A DNA stretch of 64,000 nucleotides from G11 sp947167445 (GTDB lineage: Bacteria; Bacillota; Clostridia; Lachnospirales; Lachnospiraceae). Made by a program: the position numbers and the translations under genes. The notes under the pieces were generated by a model. That model was not told the origin of the DNA. It worked only from the letters and a program-made list of their open reading frames with translations, and made no database searches. Below are positions 42,931-51,431 of the stretch, in pieces. The stretch spans positions 50,806-114,805 of the forward strand of contig CAMVID010000007.1 in the NCBI GenBank assembly GCA_947167445.1. The letters run 5' to 3'. The number at the start of each line of letters is the position of its first letter. The first letter of the stretch is position 1.

Positions 42931-43650
42931 TTAGCTTGTGAACTCAAGGTTAACATACACATCGCCCTCGGTGTCCTGAAGGCTTACGGTGTACACATTG
43001 TTAAGCCTCCTGACCACCGGAACAATGGTGGCGTTAAGGAAGGCGGGCTTTCTGTACTCGACACGAACCACCTTGTAATTCATGTCTCTCGGTACACATC
43101 CCATTCCCATTCTTATGTATTGAACATTGTTTACGTGATTGTTGGTATCAAGGTGATAGGCTCTGACAATGAGGTTATCCGCCCCAATTACCTCCACTTC
43201 CTCACCTTCGGGGAGTCTGATCTTTCCTGTGGGAGCTGTCATTGGAAGCTTAGGCTCTATCACATATTTATCCATCATACCTTTTGGTGCGGGGGTGGGC
43301 TTCATCTCCTTAAGATTAACCAGCGTCCATAGGGAATTGGCCTTGGCAATCATGTTGCCCTCAGCATCCTTCATGTAGAAGTTTCTCTCTCCAAGGAATG
43401 AATGGAACTTATGAGGGAAGGTACCTGTGGTAACCTCCTCCATAAGCCTTGGAAATCTTTCTATCTCAATCTGCCATGATGCAACCACCCAGGCAAGTCC
43501 CAGTTCATACAAAGGTTTCAGTCCAATCCCAAGTTCTTCGGACTGAAATGTAGAAGCATCCTGAAAGTAATTCATCAGCGCTTCAAGTGACAGGTTTCCG
43601 TTTGTGTCGGTTTCGCTGTAGCGAATCCTGCTTGTAAATTCATAGCCCAT
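42931..43650 (-). CDS. acyl-ACP thioesterase
   Basis: A 239-aa FatA/FatB-type thioesterase that hydrolyses acyl-ACP. Two hotdog units are visible: N-terminal FTSRIRYSETDTNGNLSLEA with FQDAS, and C-terminal YHLDTNNHVNNVQYIRM (the active-site Asn/His region). The open frame extends 48 codons upstream across the tRNA-Gln gene and its terminator; the true start is the ATG at 43648-43650 with AAGGGGT 6 bases upstream. It follows the tRNA terminator, so it needs its own promoter or read-through. Confidence 0.9.
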   Translation of the reverse strand: MGYEFTSRIRYSETDTNGNLSLEALMNYFQDASTFQSEELGIGLKPLYELGLAWVVASWQIEIERFPRLMEEVTTGTFPHKFHSFLGERNFYMKDAEGNMIAKANSLWTLVNLKEMKPTPAPKGMMDKYVIEPKLPMTAPTGKIRLPEGEEVEVIGADNLIVRAYHLDTNNHVNNVQYIRMGMGCVPRDMNYKVVRVEYRKPAFLNATIVPVVRRLNNVYTVSLQDTEGDVYVNLEFTS

Positions 43651-43681
43651 ATACTTACCCCTTGTATGCGTATTTTTTGTT

Positions 43682-43712
43682 AAAAAAAACCTCAGTACCA
43701 ACGACTGAGGTT
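43682..43712 (-). terminator. terminator of tRNA-Gln
   Basis: 9-bp stem AACCTCAGT / ACTGAGGTT, 7-base loop, then eight Ts on the minus strand, just after the tRNA 3' end. Confidence 0.92.
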
Positions 43713-43718
43713 TATTAG

Positions 43719-43790
43719 CAGGGCTACAAGGATTCGAACCTTGAAATGACGGAGTCAGAGTCCGTTGCCTTACCGTTTGGCGATAGCCCT
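43719..43790 (-). tRNA. tRNA-Gln (anticodon CTG)
   Basis: A 72-nt cloverleaf on the minus strand. The acceptor is AGGGCTA with TAGCCCT and discriminator G. The D arm is GCC/GGC, the anticodon stem ACGGA/TCCGT encloses CTCTGAC with anticodon CTG, and the T arm CAAGG/CCTTG encloses TTCGAAT. The CCA is not encoded. It has a promoter and terminator of its own and lies between glnN and the thioesterase gene. Confidence 0.95.
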
Positions 43791-43809
43791 TCAATGACTA
43801 CATTTGAGT

Positions 43810-43838
43810 ATTATACACGAGTCATTGGTAATATGCAA
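43810..43838 (-). promoter_or_regulatory. promoter of tRNA-Gln
   Basis: TTGCAT (43833-43838), 17-bp spacer, TATAAT (43810-43815). Transcription would start about 13 bases before the mature tRNA 5' end. Confidence 0.75.
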
Positions 43839-43860
43839 GTACTTTTTTTAATGCTGTCAA

Positions 43861-45987
43861 TTAAATTTCAAAAAGCAGCTCTTCATAGGTGGGAACAGGC
43901 CATACAGCCTTGTCTACCATGGTCTCCAATTTGTCGATGGGAGCACGAAGTTCCCTCATTGCAGGGAAAACCTTGTCGTGATAGAAGAATGCCTGCTCTT
44001 TGCCGGGAGCCATGGCCTTTGCCTTGTTTGTAAGCTCGGTCAGCTCATCAAGGGCAACCTTGGCATTTCTAAGTTCTCCCGAAATCTTTGTGATATAATC
44101 CTGCATTACTGATGTATCAAGGCCTGCTGCCTTGGTATTGTTAATGTCACTTGCAAGTCCGCCTACGTATCCCATAACAGCAGGCATGTAAAGCTTGTTA
44201 GCCATGTCAATCATGGTAACAGCCTCGATATTGATGGACTTAGCATATCTCTCGTAGAGAATCTCGGCTCTTGATTCAAGCTCTGTTCTTGTGAAAATCC
44301 CAAACTTCTCAAACAGCTTAACACTGTCCTCGCTTACAAGGGCGTCAACAGCCTCTACCATTGACTTAATATTGGGAAGTCCGCGCCTTGCTGCTTCCTC
44401 TTCCCACTCCTTGGCATAGCCGTCACCGTTAAAGAGGATGCGGTAATGCTTGGTCATGTACTCCTTAATAAGGTCGTGAGCGGCAAGCTGGAAGTCATCA
44501 GCCTTTTCAAGTATATCTGCAGCTTCACAGAAAGCCTCTGCCACAATGGTGTTAAGGACTGTGTTGGGATCACCGATGGAATCCGAACTTCCTACTGAAC
44601 GGAACTCAAATTTGTTACCGGTGAAAGCAAAGGGTGATGTACGGTTTCTGTCTGTAACATCGGTATTGAAAGCAGGTATTGTGGAAACACCTGTCTTAAA
44701 CTTCTTCTCTCTCATGCAGGTTGCAGCTTCACCTGTCTCCACAAGCTGGCTTACAACGTCGAAAAGCTGATCACCCAGGAAGATGGAAATAATTGCCGGA
44801 GGTGCCTCGTCGGCTCCAAGACGGTGGTCGTTTCCTACATCAGCTGCGCTCTGTCTTAAAAGTGCCGCATGAGTATCTACAGCCTTCATGATACAAGCAA
44901 TAACAAGAAGGAACTGAATGTTTTCGTTAGGAGTATCACCGGGCTCGAAAAGGTTAACACCGTTGTCGGTGCAAAGAGACCAGTTATCATGCTTACCTGA
45001 ACCGTTAACTCCCGCAAAAGGTTTCTCATGAAGGAGGCAGGCAAGACCATGATAGTAGCCCATCTTCTTCATTGTCTCCATAACAAGCTGGTTATGGTCT
45101 GTAGCTATATTTGCGGTTTCATAAATGGGTGCAAGCTCGTGCTGAGCGGGAGCCGCCTCATTGTGCTGAGTCTTGGCTGTAACGCCCATTTTCCAAAGTT
45201 CAAGGTTTAAGTCATGCATGAACGCTCCCACGCTTTCGGGAATGGTTCCGAAGTAGTGATCGTCCATTTCCTGTCCCTTAGGGGCAGGTGCGCCAAAGAG
45301 AGTACGTCCGGTAAAAATCAGATCCTCTCTCTCCATATATTTAGCTCTGTCCACAAGGAAGTATTCCTGCTCGGCTCCAACGTAGGGAGTAACCTTTGTG
45401 GCCTTGTCATTTCCGAACAATCTTACAATACGAAGTCCCTGGGTGCTTATGGCTTCCATGGAACGAAGAAGGGGTGTCTTTTTATCAAGTGCCTCTCCCT
45501 TATATGAACAGAAGGCAGTGGGGATACAGAGGGTTTTGCCTGCTCCGCTTTCCTTAATGAAGGCAGGGGAAGTAATATCCCAAGCGGTATATCCTCTTGC
45601 CTCGAATGTGGACCTTAATCCGCCCGAAGGGAAGGATGAAGCATCGGGCTCACCTTTAATAAGCTCCTTTCCTGAAAACTCAAGGAGCATCTTTCCTTCT
45701 TTGTCGGGATGAGTTACGAAAGCATCATGCTTCTCGGCTGTGGTTCCGTTAAGGGGCTGGAACCAGTGTGTAAAGTGGGTAGCGCCCTTCGATACCGCCC
45801 AATCCTTCATAGCCTTGGCTATGATGTTTGCCGATTCCTTGGAAAGCTCGCCGCCCTTATCCATAATGTGCACGATCTCATCATACACATCCTGAGGCAG
45901 TCTCTCATGCATGGTTCCCAAGGTAAAAACATTTGATGCAAATACTTCTTCGATGTTTAGCTCATCTGTGTCCACTACTTTATACAT
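43861..45987 (-). CDS. glnN: type III glutamine synthetase
   Basis: A 708-aa GSIII, the large dodecameric form common in Bacteroidetes and Clostridia, making glutamine from glutamate and ammonia with ATP. Landmarks are GAEQEYFLVD (metal-binding Glu), NEAAPAQHELAP, GSGKHDNWSLCTDNG and NRTSPFAFTGNKFEFR. The N-terminal GSIII domain (SSFPSGGLRSTFEARGYTAWD) and C-terminal helical region are both present. The 12-bp spacing from the upstream U32 gene suggests cotranscription. AGAGGG SD 6 bases from the ATG. Confidence 0.96.
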   Translation of the reverse strand: MYKVVDTDELNIEEVFASNVFTLGTMHERLPQDVYDEIVHIMDKGGELSKESANIIAKAMKDWAVSKGATHFTHWFQPLNGTTAEKHDAFVTHPDKEGKMLLEFSGKELIKGEPDASSFPSGGLRSTFEARGYTAWDITSPAFIKESGAGKTLCIPTAFCSYKGEALDKKTPLLRSMEAISTQGLRIVRLFGNDKATKVTPYVGAEQEYFLVDRAKYMEREDLIFTGRTLFGAPAPKGQEMDDHYFGTIPESVGAFMHDLNLELWKMGVTAKTQHNEAAPAQHELAPIYETANIATDHNQLVMETMKKMGYYHGLACLLHEKPFAGVNGSGKHDNWSLCTDNGVNLFEPGDTPNENIQFLLVIACIMKAVDTHAALLRQSAADVGNDHRLGADEAPPAIISIFLGDQLFDVVSQLVETGEAATCMREKKFKTGVSTIPAFNTDVTDRNRTSPFAFTGNKFEFRSVGSSDSIGDPNTVLNTIVAEAFCEAADILEKADDFQLAAHDLIKEYMTKHYRILFNGDGYAKEWEEEAARRGLPNIKSMVEAVDALVSEDSVKLFEKFGIFTRTELESRAEILYERYAKSINIEAVTMIDMANKLYMPAVMGYVGGLASDINNTKAAGLDTSVMQDYITKISGELRNAKVALDELTELTNKAKAMAPGKEQAFFYHDKVFPAMRELRAPIDKLETMVDKAVWPVPTYEELLFEI

Positions 45988-45999
45988 TCTTCGCCCTCT

Positions 46000-47241
46000 T
46001 TATTTGGTATTCGTGTTCTCCACACGTAAAATATCAAAAACCTCAGGTTTAACCGATAACTCAAGATGAATTTTCTCCAAAGGATGGGGACAGGATTCAA
46101 CCTGCTCGCCTTCGTCGTTATACATCTTTTCAACAGTTACCGAAATATTCTCCCCATTCGGTTTCATAATCTCTATCTTGTCTCCCTGAAGGAACTTGTT
46201 CCTCTGGGAGATTACAGCCAGACCTTTTTCATCGAAATACTCGATGAATCCCAAATAAATATATTCGCTGACATAGGTATTGCTGTCATAAATCTGACTG
46301 TTCTCATCAGGCTTTCCAAAGTAGAATCCCGTGGAGAACTGTCTGTAGGTACACTTGGCAATCTCTGCTCTGTACCAGTCCATGTTCTTTCTGTATAACT
46401 CCTCGGACTCGAAGAAATCGTCGATGGCTTTTCTGTAAGTTCTGGCCACCGTAGCAACGTAAAGAGCGGTTTTCATTCGTCCCTCAATCTTAAAGGAATC
46501 GATTCCCGCATCAATCATCTCCGGTATGTACTCAATCATACAAAGATCTTTGGAGTTAAAAATATAGGTACCCCGCTCATTTTCGTAAACGGGAAGATAT
46601 TCATTTGGTCTTGTTTCCTCTGAGATGTAATACTTCCATCTGCAGGGATGTGTGCAGGCGCCCCGGTTGGAATCTCTTCCGGTAAAGTAGTTACTGAGGA
46701 GACATCTGCCGGAATAGGAGATACACATTGCTCCGTGAATGAAGCTTTCAATCTCCATCTCCTCGGGGATATTATCCCTTATCTGCTTTGTCTCTGCAAG
46801 AGAAAGTTCTCTGGCAGTAACAACTCTTTTGGCTCCCTGCTCCCACCAGAAGTTGTAGGTGAGATAGTTTGTATTGTTTGCCTGGGTAGAAATATGAATC
46901 TCTATCTCGGGGCAAATCTTTCTTGCAAGGCTGAACATGCCCGGGTCCGAAATAATAAGGGCGTCAGGCTTTATCTCCTTTAATTCAGCGAAATATTTCT
47001 CTGCCGCATTAAGATCATAGTTATGAGCGAATATATTGGCGGTTACGTATACCTTTACCCCTCTCTCATGGGCAAAAGCGATACCCTCCTCCATTTCTTC
47101 ACGGGAGAAATTCTTGGCTTTTGCACGCAAAGAAAAGGCGTCTCCTCCGATGTAAACCGCATCGGCGCCGTAAATAACCGCTGTCTTTAATACTTCAAGG
47201 CTTCCCGCAGGAATTAGTAATTCAGGTTTTTCTCTTCTCAT
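46000..47241 (-). CDS. U32-family peptidase/tRNA hydroxylation protein
   Basis: A 413-aa U32 peptidase homologue. It has PELLIPAGSLEVLKTAVIYG at the N-terminus, the conserved ISYSGRCLLSNYFTGRD (about 180-196) and the Cys pair GACTHPC, followed by EGRMKTALYVATVARTYR. In B. subtilis and E. coli such proteins (TrhP/YegQ-like) take part in tRNA U34 hydroxylation; trmR, immediately upstream, methylates that product, which supports this role over proteolysis. The ATG at 47239-47241 starts one base after the trmR stop. Confidence 0.88.
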   Translation of the reverse strand: MRREKPELLIPAGSLEVLKTAVIYGADAVYIGGDAFSLRAKAKNFSREEMEEGIAFAHERGVKVYVTANIFAHNYDLNAAEKYFAELKEIKPDALIISDPGMFSLARKICPEIEIHISTQANNTNYLTYNFWWEQGAKRVVTARELSLAETKQIRDNIPEEMEIESFIHGAMCISYSGRCLLSNYFTGRDSNRGACTHPCRWKYYISEETRPNEYLPVYENERGTYIFNSKDLCMIEYIPEMIDAGIDSFKIEGRMKTALYVATVARTYRKAIDDFFESEELYRKNMDWYRAEIAKCTYRQFSTGFYFGKPDENSQIYDSNTYVSEYIYLGFIEYFDEKGLAVISQRNKFLQGDKIEIMKPNGENISVTVEKMYNDEGEQVESCPHPLEKIHLELSVKPEVFDILRVENTNTK

Positions 47242-47242
47242 C

Positions 47243-47884
47243 TTATCTCTTAACGCTGATTGTGACCCCGTCACCCACAGGCAAAATTGTGGATGTCAGG
47301 GAATCGTTATGGGTCAGTTCATATAGGTAATCACGCATTCTGGCGTGGATTGTTCTGTTTCTTCTGGTGACCGAATATCTTGATTCAAGGACTTCTCCGT
47401 CCTGCAGTACATTGTCGGATATGAGGAGACCGCCGTTTTTCAAAAGTCTCAGGCAATCCGGGAGGAAGTTTAGGTACTGCCCCTTGGCTGCATCCATAAA
47501 AATCAGGTCATACTCATCATTTAAGCCTGCCAGAATTTCTGTGGCATCCCCTTCAAGCAAGGTTATTGCACCTTCCTTGTCGAGGTCCTCGAAATTCTTC
47601 TTAGCCTCAATGATTCTTGGCTCAAATTTCTCAATGGTGGTGATCTTACAGCCCTTCGGAGAATATTCCTTCATCAGTAACGCAGAAAAGCCCACTGCGC
47701 AACCCACCTCCAGAATCTTCATAGGCTTGTGGGCTGTCATTATGAGCTTTAACAATGCAATCGTATCAGTTCTGACTATGGGAACCTGATCCTTTATAGC
47801 TTTAGCTTCAAGGTCTTCAAGATACCCCGGAAGACCTGTGTCAAAGGAGTTAAGGAAGGAGGCCATGCGCTCGTCAATTATCAT
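47243..47884 (-). CDS. trmR: O-methyltransferase TrmR-like
   Basis: A 213-aa class I SAM methyltransferase of the YrrM/TrmR type. The SAM loop is ILEVGCAVGFSALLM (about 58-72), the acidic strand end is ITTIEKFEP, and DLIFMDAAKGQYLNFLP is the metal/substrate motif of catechol-O-MT-like enzymes. TrmR methylates 5-hydroxyuridine at tRNA position 34. Neighbours match B. subtilis yrrL-yrrM-yrrN-yrrO. Overlaps the mltG-like stop by 4 bp. Confidence 0.88.
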   Translation of the reverse strand: MIIDERMASFLNSFDTGLPGYLEDLEAKAIKDQVPIVRTDTIALLKLIMTAHKPMKILEVGCAVGFSALLMKEYSPKGCKITTIEKFEPRIIEAKKNFEDLDKEGAITLLEGDATEILAGLNDEYDLIFMDAAKGQYLNFLPDCLRLLKNGGLLISDNVLQDGEVLESRYSVTRRNRTIHARMRDYLYELTHNDSLTSTILPVGDGVTISVKR

Positions 47885-48291
47885 GCATCCACTCCTGCTG
47901 CCTCAGCCAGTTCTTCCTCTGTGGGCTCTTCAACACCGGCCAGTTCTTTCATGATTTCTTCTGCACTCATGGAAGAATTGAGGGTATAGGTCCCTGCTTT
48001 AAGTTCATCTTTGTAGGAGGAAAGGAGATTCTGAATCCAGAATAATGTGGGGTCTCCAATCACACCCTTGTCATGCAAAATCTTGCCAATCTCCTTTGGA
48101 CCGCTGCCCTCGGGAATTGTAACCTGAATATCCCTTCCGGGTGCAGACTCAAAGGGCTTATCCTCAAAGACACTGTAACCGTAGTTATATGTCTTAACCG
48201 CACCCTTTGCTATATAGGTTACCGCAACAACGACAATTACTATTTTTACCACGAGACTAAGCATGGTAATAATGAAATTCTTGACCTTCAT
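47881..48291 (-). CDS. short MltG-like membrane protein (no catalytic domain)
   Basis: A 136-aa protein with an N-terminal transmembrane helix (about 10-33) and a single YceG/MltG-type N-terminal domain (about 52-115, with TIPEGSGPKEIGKILHDKGVI and YTLNSSMSAEEIMKEL). The lytic-transglycosylase domain of true MltG, which carries the catalytic Glu, is absent, and the frame closes normally, so this appears to be a natural short form rather than a truncation. By position it corresponds to B. subtilis yrrL (mltG). A scaffold or regulatory role is an inference. Confidence 0.8.
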   Translation of the reverse strand: MKVKNFIITMLSLVVKIVIVVVAVTYIAKGAVKTYNYGYSVFEDKPFESAPGRDIQVTIPEGSGPKEIGKILHDKGVIGDPTLFWIQNLLSSYKDELKAGTYTLNSSMSAEEIMKELAGVEEPTEEELAEAAGVDA

Positions 48292-48310
48292 CTTATTAAC
48301 TCACCTTCAG

Positions 48311-48655
48311 TTATTCTATATCCAGCGAAGCATAGATTGCCAGGGTGATATCCTGCATCATCCTGCAAAATGTCATCTCCGCATCAAGAAACCTGGCCGC
48401 AACGGGTTCTTTCTCCAGCTCTTCGTACATCCTCTCCAGCTCTTCGGTCTTTTGTTCAACCATGCCGGGGTCCATTTCCTGCTGAAGATTGTAGTTCATG
48501 AGTCGATACTCGGACAGTTTCTCCTTTAGCGCCTCATGGTTTTCGACCTCTTCGGCTGCCTCCCTGTACTCCAAATATTCTCTTGAATTCTTCAGGGCAT
48601 CCGTAAAAACCTTCAAATCCTCCCGAATGTTCTCAGAAACCTGAATATTGTCCAT
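48311..48655 (-). CDS. YlbF/YmcA-family protein
   Basis: A 114-aa almost entirely helical protein of the Com_YlbF family: NIREDLKVFTDALKNSREYLEYREA followed by ALKEKLSEYRLMNYNLQQEM. In B. subtilis YlbF, YmcA and YaaT form a complex acting on RNase Y-dependent mRNA maturation and on competence and biofilm. Here it starts one base before the RNase J stop codon, again linking the family to RNA processing. Confidence 0.87.
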   Translation of the reverse strand: MDNIQVSENIREDLKVFTDALKNSREYLEYREAAEEVENHEALKEKLSEYRLMNYNLQQEMDPGMVEQKTEELERMYEELEKEPVAARFLDAEMTFCRMMQDITLAIYASLDIE

Positions 48656-50329
48656 TTAGACCTCCATAATAATAGGCAGGATCATGGGTTGACGCTTGGT
48701 TTTCTTCCAAACATATTCCGATAAAGAATCACGGATTGCGCTCTTAATTTTGCCCCTGTCGGACACTCTCTTGTCAAGAAGGGCATTCAAAGCGTCATCC
48801 ACTACATTTTTCTCTTCTTCAATAAGCTCATCGGATTCCTTTTCATATACGAATCCTCTTGATAAAACATCGGGGCCTGACACTATATAATTGTTCTCAC
48901 GGTCCATAACAACGGTAACCACAATGATACCGTCCTGGGCAAGGCGCTGTCTGTCTCTTAATACAACGTTTCCGACATCGCCGACACCGAGACCGTCAAC
49001 AAGGATGCTTCCCACAGGAACCTTGCCTGTGACCTTTGCTGAATCGTTGCCGAGCTCCAGTACATCACCGGATGAAAGAATGAAAATGTTCTCCTTTGAC
49101 ATTCCGATGCTTTCGGCTAACTTAGCCTGAGCCTTAAGGTGCTTATATTCTCCGTGAACAGGAATTGCATACTTGGGCTGGACCAGTGTGTAGATAAGCT
49201 TAATCTCCTCCTGGCAAGCGTGACCGGATACATGGGTATCCTGGAAAATAACATCGGCGCCCTTCATGAGAAGCTCATTGATAACCTTGGTAACCGCCTT
49301 CTCGTTTCCCGGAATGGGGCTTGATGAAAAGATGACCACATCTCCGGGCTTAATGGAAATCTTACGGTGAGTATTCTCAGCCATTCTGCTTAAGGCTGCC
49401 ATACTCTCGCCCTGGCTTCCCGTGGTGATTATTACGGTTTTCTCATCGGGGTAGTTCTTAAGGTTGTCAATATCTATAAGGGTGTTGTCGGGAACATTGA
49501 GTCGTCCCAGCTCCGTGGCCGTATTGATGATGTTAACCATGCTTCGGCCTTCCACCACAACCTTACGGTCGTATTTGTCGGCTGAGTTAATAATCTGTCG
49601 AACTCTGTCTACATTGGACGCAAAGGTTGCTACGATAATTCTCTTGTTCCTGTGCTCATTAAAGAGTGTATCGAAAGTTGCTCCCACAGTTCTCTCGGAA
49701 GGAGTGAAACCGGGGCGCTCTGCGTTTGTGGAGTCACATAAAAGGGCGAGGACACCCTTCTTTCCGATTTCTCCGAAGCGCTGCAGATCAATGGTATCTC
49801 CGAAAACAGGTGAGTAGTCAACCTTAAAGTCTCCGGTGTGGATTACGATTCCGACGGGTGAGTAGATAGCAAGAGCCGCCGCATCGACGATACTGTGATT
49901 GGTTCTGATAAACTCTACGTTGAAATATCCAAGGTTAATGGAATCTCCGAACTTCACCACTTTTCTCTTGGTGTTTTCCAGCATTCCATGCTCCGTCAGT
50001 TTATGTTCGATGATTCCCATTGTAAGCTTTGTGGCGTAAATGGGAACGTTAATCTGTCTCAATACATAGGGAAGAGATCCTATGTGATCCTCGTGACCGT
50101 GGGTAATAACAAAACCCTTAACCTTATCAATATTATCCTGTAAATATGTTACATCCGGGATTACAAGGTCGATTCCAAGCATGTCATCTGCAGGGAAACT
50201 CAGACCGCAATCCACCACAATTATACTGTCTTCATACTCGAAGGCAGTAATGTTCATTCCTATTTGCTCCAGGCCGCCCAAAGGAATAATCTTCAGCTTG
50301 CCTGTAGCGTTCTTTCTATTTGTTTTCAA
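48656..50329 (-). CDS. rnj: ribonuclease J
   Basis: A 557-aa metallo-beta-lactamase RNase with 5'-3' exonuclease and endonuclease activity. Motif 2 THGHEDHIG (76-84) binds the two zinc ions; GGLEQIGMN precedes it, and the beta-CASP part includes DSTNAERPG (about 205-213), SGHACQEEIK and IPVHGEYKHL. The C-terminal domain is complete. SD unremarkable. It is followed by ylbF, a sensible partner in mRNA turnover. Confidence 0.95.
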   Translation of the reverse strand: MKTNRKNATGKLKIIPLGGLEQIGMNITAFEYEDSIIVVDCGLSFPADDMLGIDLVIPDVTYLQDNIDKVKGFVITHGHEDHIGSLPYVLRQINVPIYATKLTMGIIEHKLTEHGMLENTKRKVVKFGDSINLGYFNVEFIRTNHSIVDAAALAIYSPVGIVIHTGDFKVDYSPVFGDTIDLQRFGEIGKKGVLALLCDSTNAERPGFTPSERTVGATFDTLFNEHRNKRIIVATFASNVDRVRQIINSADKYDRKVVVEGRSMVNIINTATELGRLNVPDNTLIDIDNLKNYPDEKTVIITTGSQGESMAALSRMAENTHRKISIKPGDVVIFSSSPIPGNEKAVTKVINELLMKGADVIFQDTHVSGHACQEEIKLIYTLVQPKYAIPVHGEYKHLKAQAKLAESIGMSKENIFILSSGDVLELGNDSAKVTGKVPVGSILVDGLGVGDVGNVVLRDRQRLAQDGIIVVTVVMDRENNYIVSGPDVLSRGFVYEKESDELIEEEKNVVDDALNALLDKRVSDRGKIKSAIRDSLSEYVWKKTKRQPMILPIIMEV

Positions 50330-50374
50330 AAAATTACCTCCGTATTAAAAATCAAAAGACGAAAGCACTTAACA

Positions 50375-50629
50375 CTATTCCAGGTCCACGTCCTCCAAAA
50401 GGCTTCCGAAAACCTGGCCTACTGCTTGCAGTTCCTCGTCATCTTCGACAATGTCGTATACATTCTCCGAATCATCGGATGAAGGATTCTCTTTCAAAAT
50501 GAAAGCCTCTCCGTCTCCCTCTTCCGTGTCGGTAACAAGGATGTAGTTAACACCGCCTATAGTTGTCTGTTCAAGAACATATAAATCCACTGTTCCCTCC
50601 TCAGGGGAACAGAAAGAAATCTTCTCCAT
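50375..50629 (-). CDS. DUF1292 family protein (YrzB-like)
   Basis: An 84-aa acidic protein of the DUF1292/YrzB family, with ISFCSPEEGTVDLYVLEQTTI and YILVTDTEEGDGEAFILKEN typical of the fold. The function is unknown. It lies directly downstream of ruvX, as in many Firmicutes (ireB-ruvX-yrzB). Very acidic in its C-terminal half. Confidence 0.88.
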   Translation of the reverse strand: MEKISFCSPEEGTVDLYVLEQTTIGGVNYILVTDTEEGDGEAFILKENPSSDDSENVYDIVEDDEELQAVGQVFGSLLEDVDLE

Positions 50630-50640
50630 AGATTACCTCT

Positions 50641-51078
50641 CTACTCTGTCTTGCCTGTGTTACTTCTGTAATCCAAATACCCTTGAAGTATGAAGCACGC
50701 CGCAATTCTGTCCACATGGTCCTTGCGGTCTTCTCTGCGGATACCCGCTTCCATCATGAAGCGATCCGCCATAACGGTGGTGAGTCTCTCGTCCCACATA
50801 TGTACCGGCAGGGCTGTTCTCCTTTCAAGCTTCTCCTTGAATTCTCTGGAGATTTCGGCTCGGACGCCCTCGGTATTATTCATGTTCTTGGGAAGTCCAA
50901 GAACGATTTCCTTCACATCATATTCGACGATAAGCTCCTCAAGTCTGGCCATGGTCTGCCTTAACTTGTTCTCGTCCTTACGTCTGATAATCTCGATTCC
51001 CTGGGCTGTAATAAGCAACTCATCGCTTATGGCTACACCGCATGTCTTGGACCCTAAGTCCAGTCCCATAATTCTCAT
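50641..51078 (-). CDS. ruvX: RuvX/YqgF pre-16S rRNA nuclease
   Basis: A 145-aa RNase H-fold nuclease. Catalytic residues are visible in MGLDLGSKTCGVAISD (Asp6), EIVLGLPKNMN (Glu) and KDHVDRIAACFIL (Asp). It trims pre-16S rRNA and is also called a Holliday-junction resolvase-like protein. Between ireB and DUF1292, the conserved order. Confidence 0.93.
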   Translation of the reverse strand: MRIMGLDLGSKTCGVAISDELLITAQGIEIIRRKDENKLRQTMARLEELIVEYDVKEIVLGLPKNMNNTEGVRAEISREFKEKLERRTALPVHMWDERLTTVMADRFMMEAGIRREDRKDHVDRIAACFILQGYLDYRSNTGKTE

Positions 51079-51079
51079 T

Positions 51080-51343
51080 CTACTTCCAGCCCTTATGCTT
51101 TATGTATGTGTTCAAAAGCTCCTCGACTATCTCGTCTCTTTCCACCTTCATAATAAGGCTTCTGGCATTATTATGGCTTGTTATATAGGTGGGATCACCA
51201 CTCATAATATATCCCACTATCTGATTTACAGGATTATATCCTTTCTCGGAAAGCGCATCATATACCGTAGACAGAATCATTGCAGCCCCTGTTTCCGGTT
51301 CAACATCTACTTTAAAAAACTGTGTATGTCCTAATTCCTGCAT
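51080..51343 (-). CDS. ireB: IreB-family regulatory phosphoprotein
   Basis: An 87-aa protein of the IreB/DUF965 (YrzL) family with the diagnostic TVYDALSEKGYNPVNQIVGY and SGDPTYITSHNNAR stretches. IreB is phosphorylated by the PASTA kinase IreK in enterococci and modulates antibiotic tolerance. An upstream in-frame extension of 12 codons is possible, but the ATG at 51341-51343 has an AAAGG SD 10 bases away and fits the family. The N-terminus lacks the threonines phosphorylated in E. faecalis, as far as I can see. Confidence 0.9.
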   Translation of the reverse strand: MQELGHTQFFKVDVEPETGAAMILSTVYDALSEKGYNPVNQIVGYIMSGDPTYITSHNNARSLIMKVERDEIVEELLNTYIKHKGWK

Positions 51344-51391
51344 ATAACCCAAGCCTTTCTGCTCCCTAAAGAAGCGCACAAAAACTCTATT

Positions 51392-51420
51392 ATTTTACTA
51401 ATTCTACTCCTTTTGGGCAA
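51392..51420 (-). promoter_or_regulatory. possible ireB operon promoter
   Basis: TTGCCC (51415-51420), 17-bp spacer, TAAAAT (51392-51397) on the minus strand, about 50 bases before the ireB ATG. Confidence 0.45.
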
Positions 51421-51431
51421 AATTGGCAATG

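Noticed and set aside
43651..43794. Upstream extension of the thioesterase frame (48 codons)
   Set aside because: It lies across the tRNA-Gln gene and its terminator; the SD and family N-terminus support the ATG at 43650.
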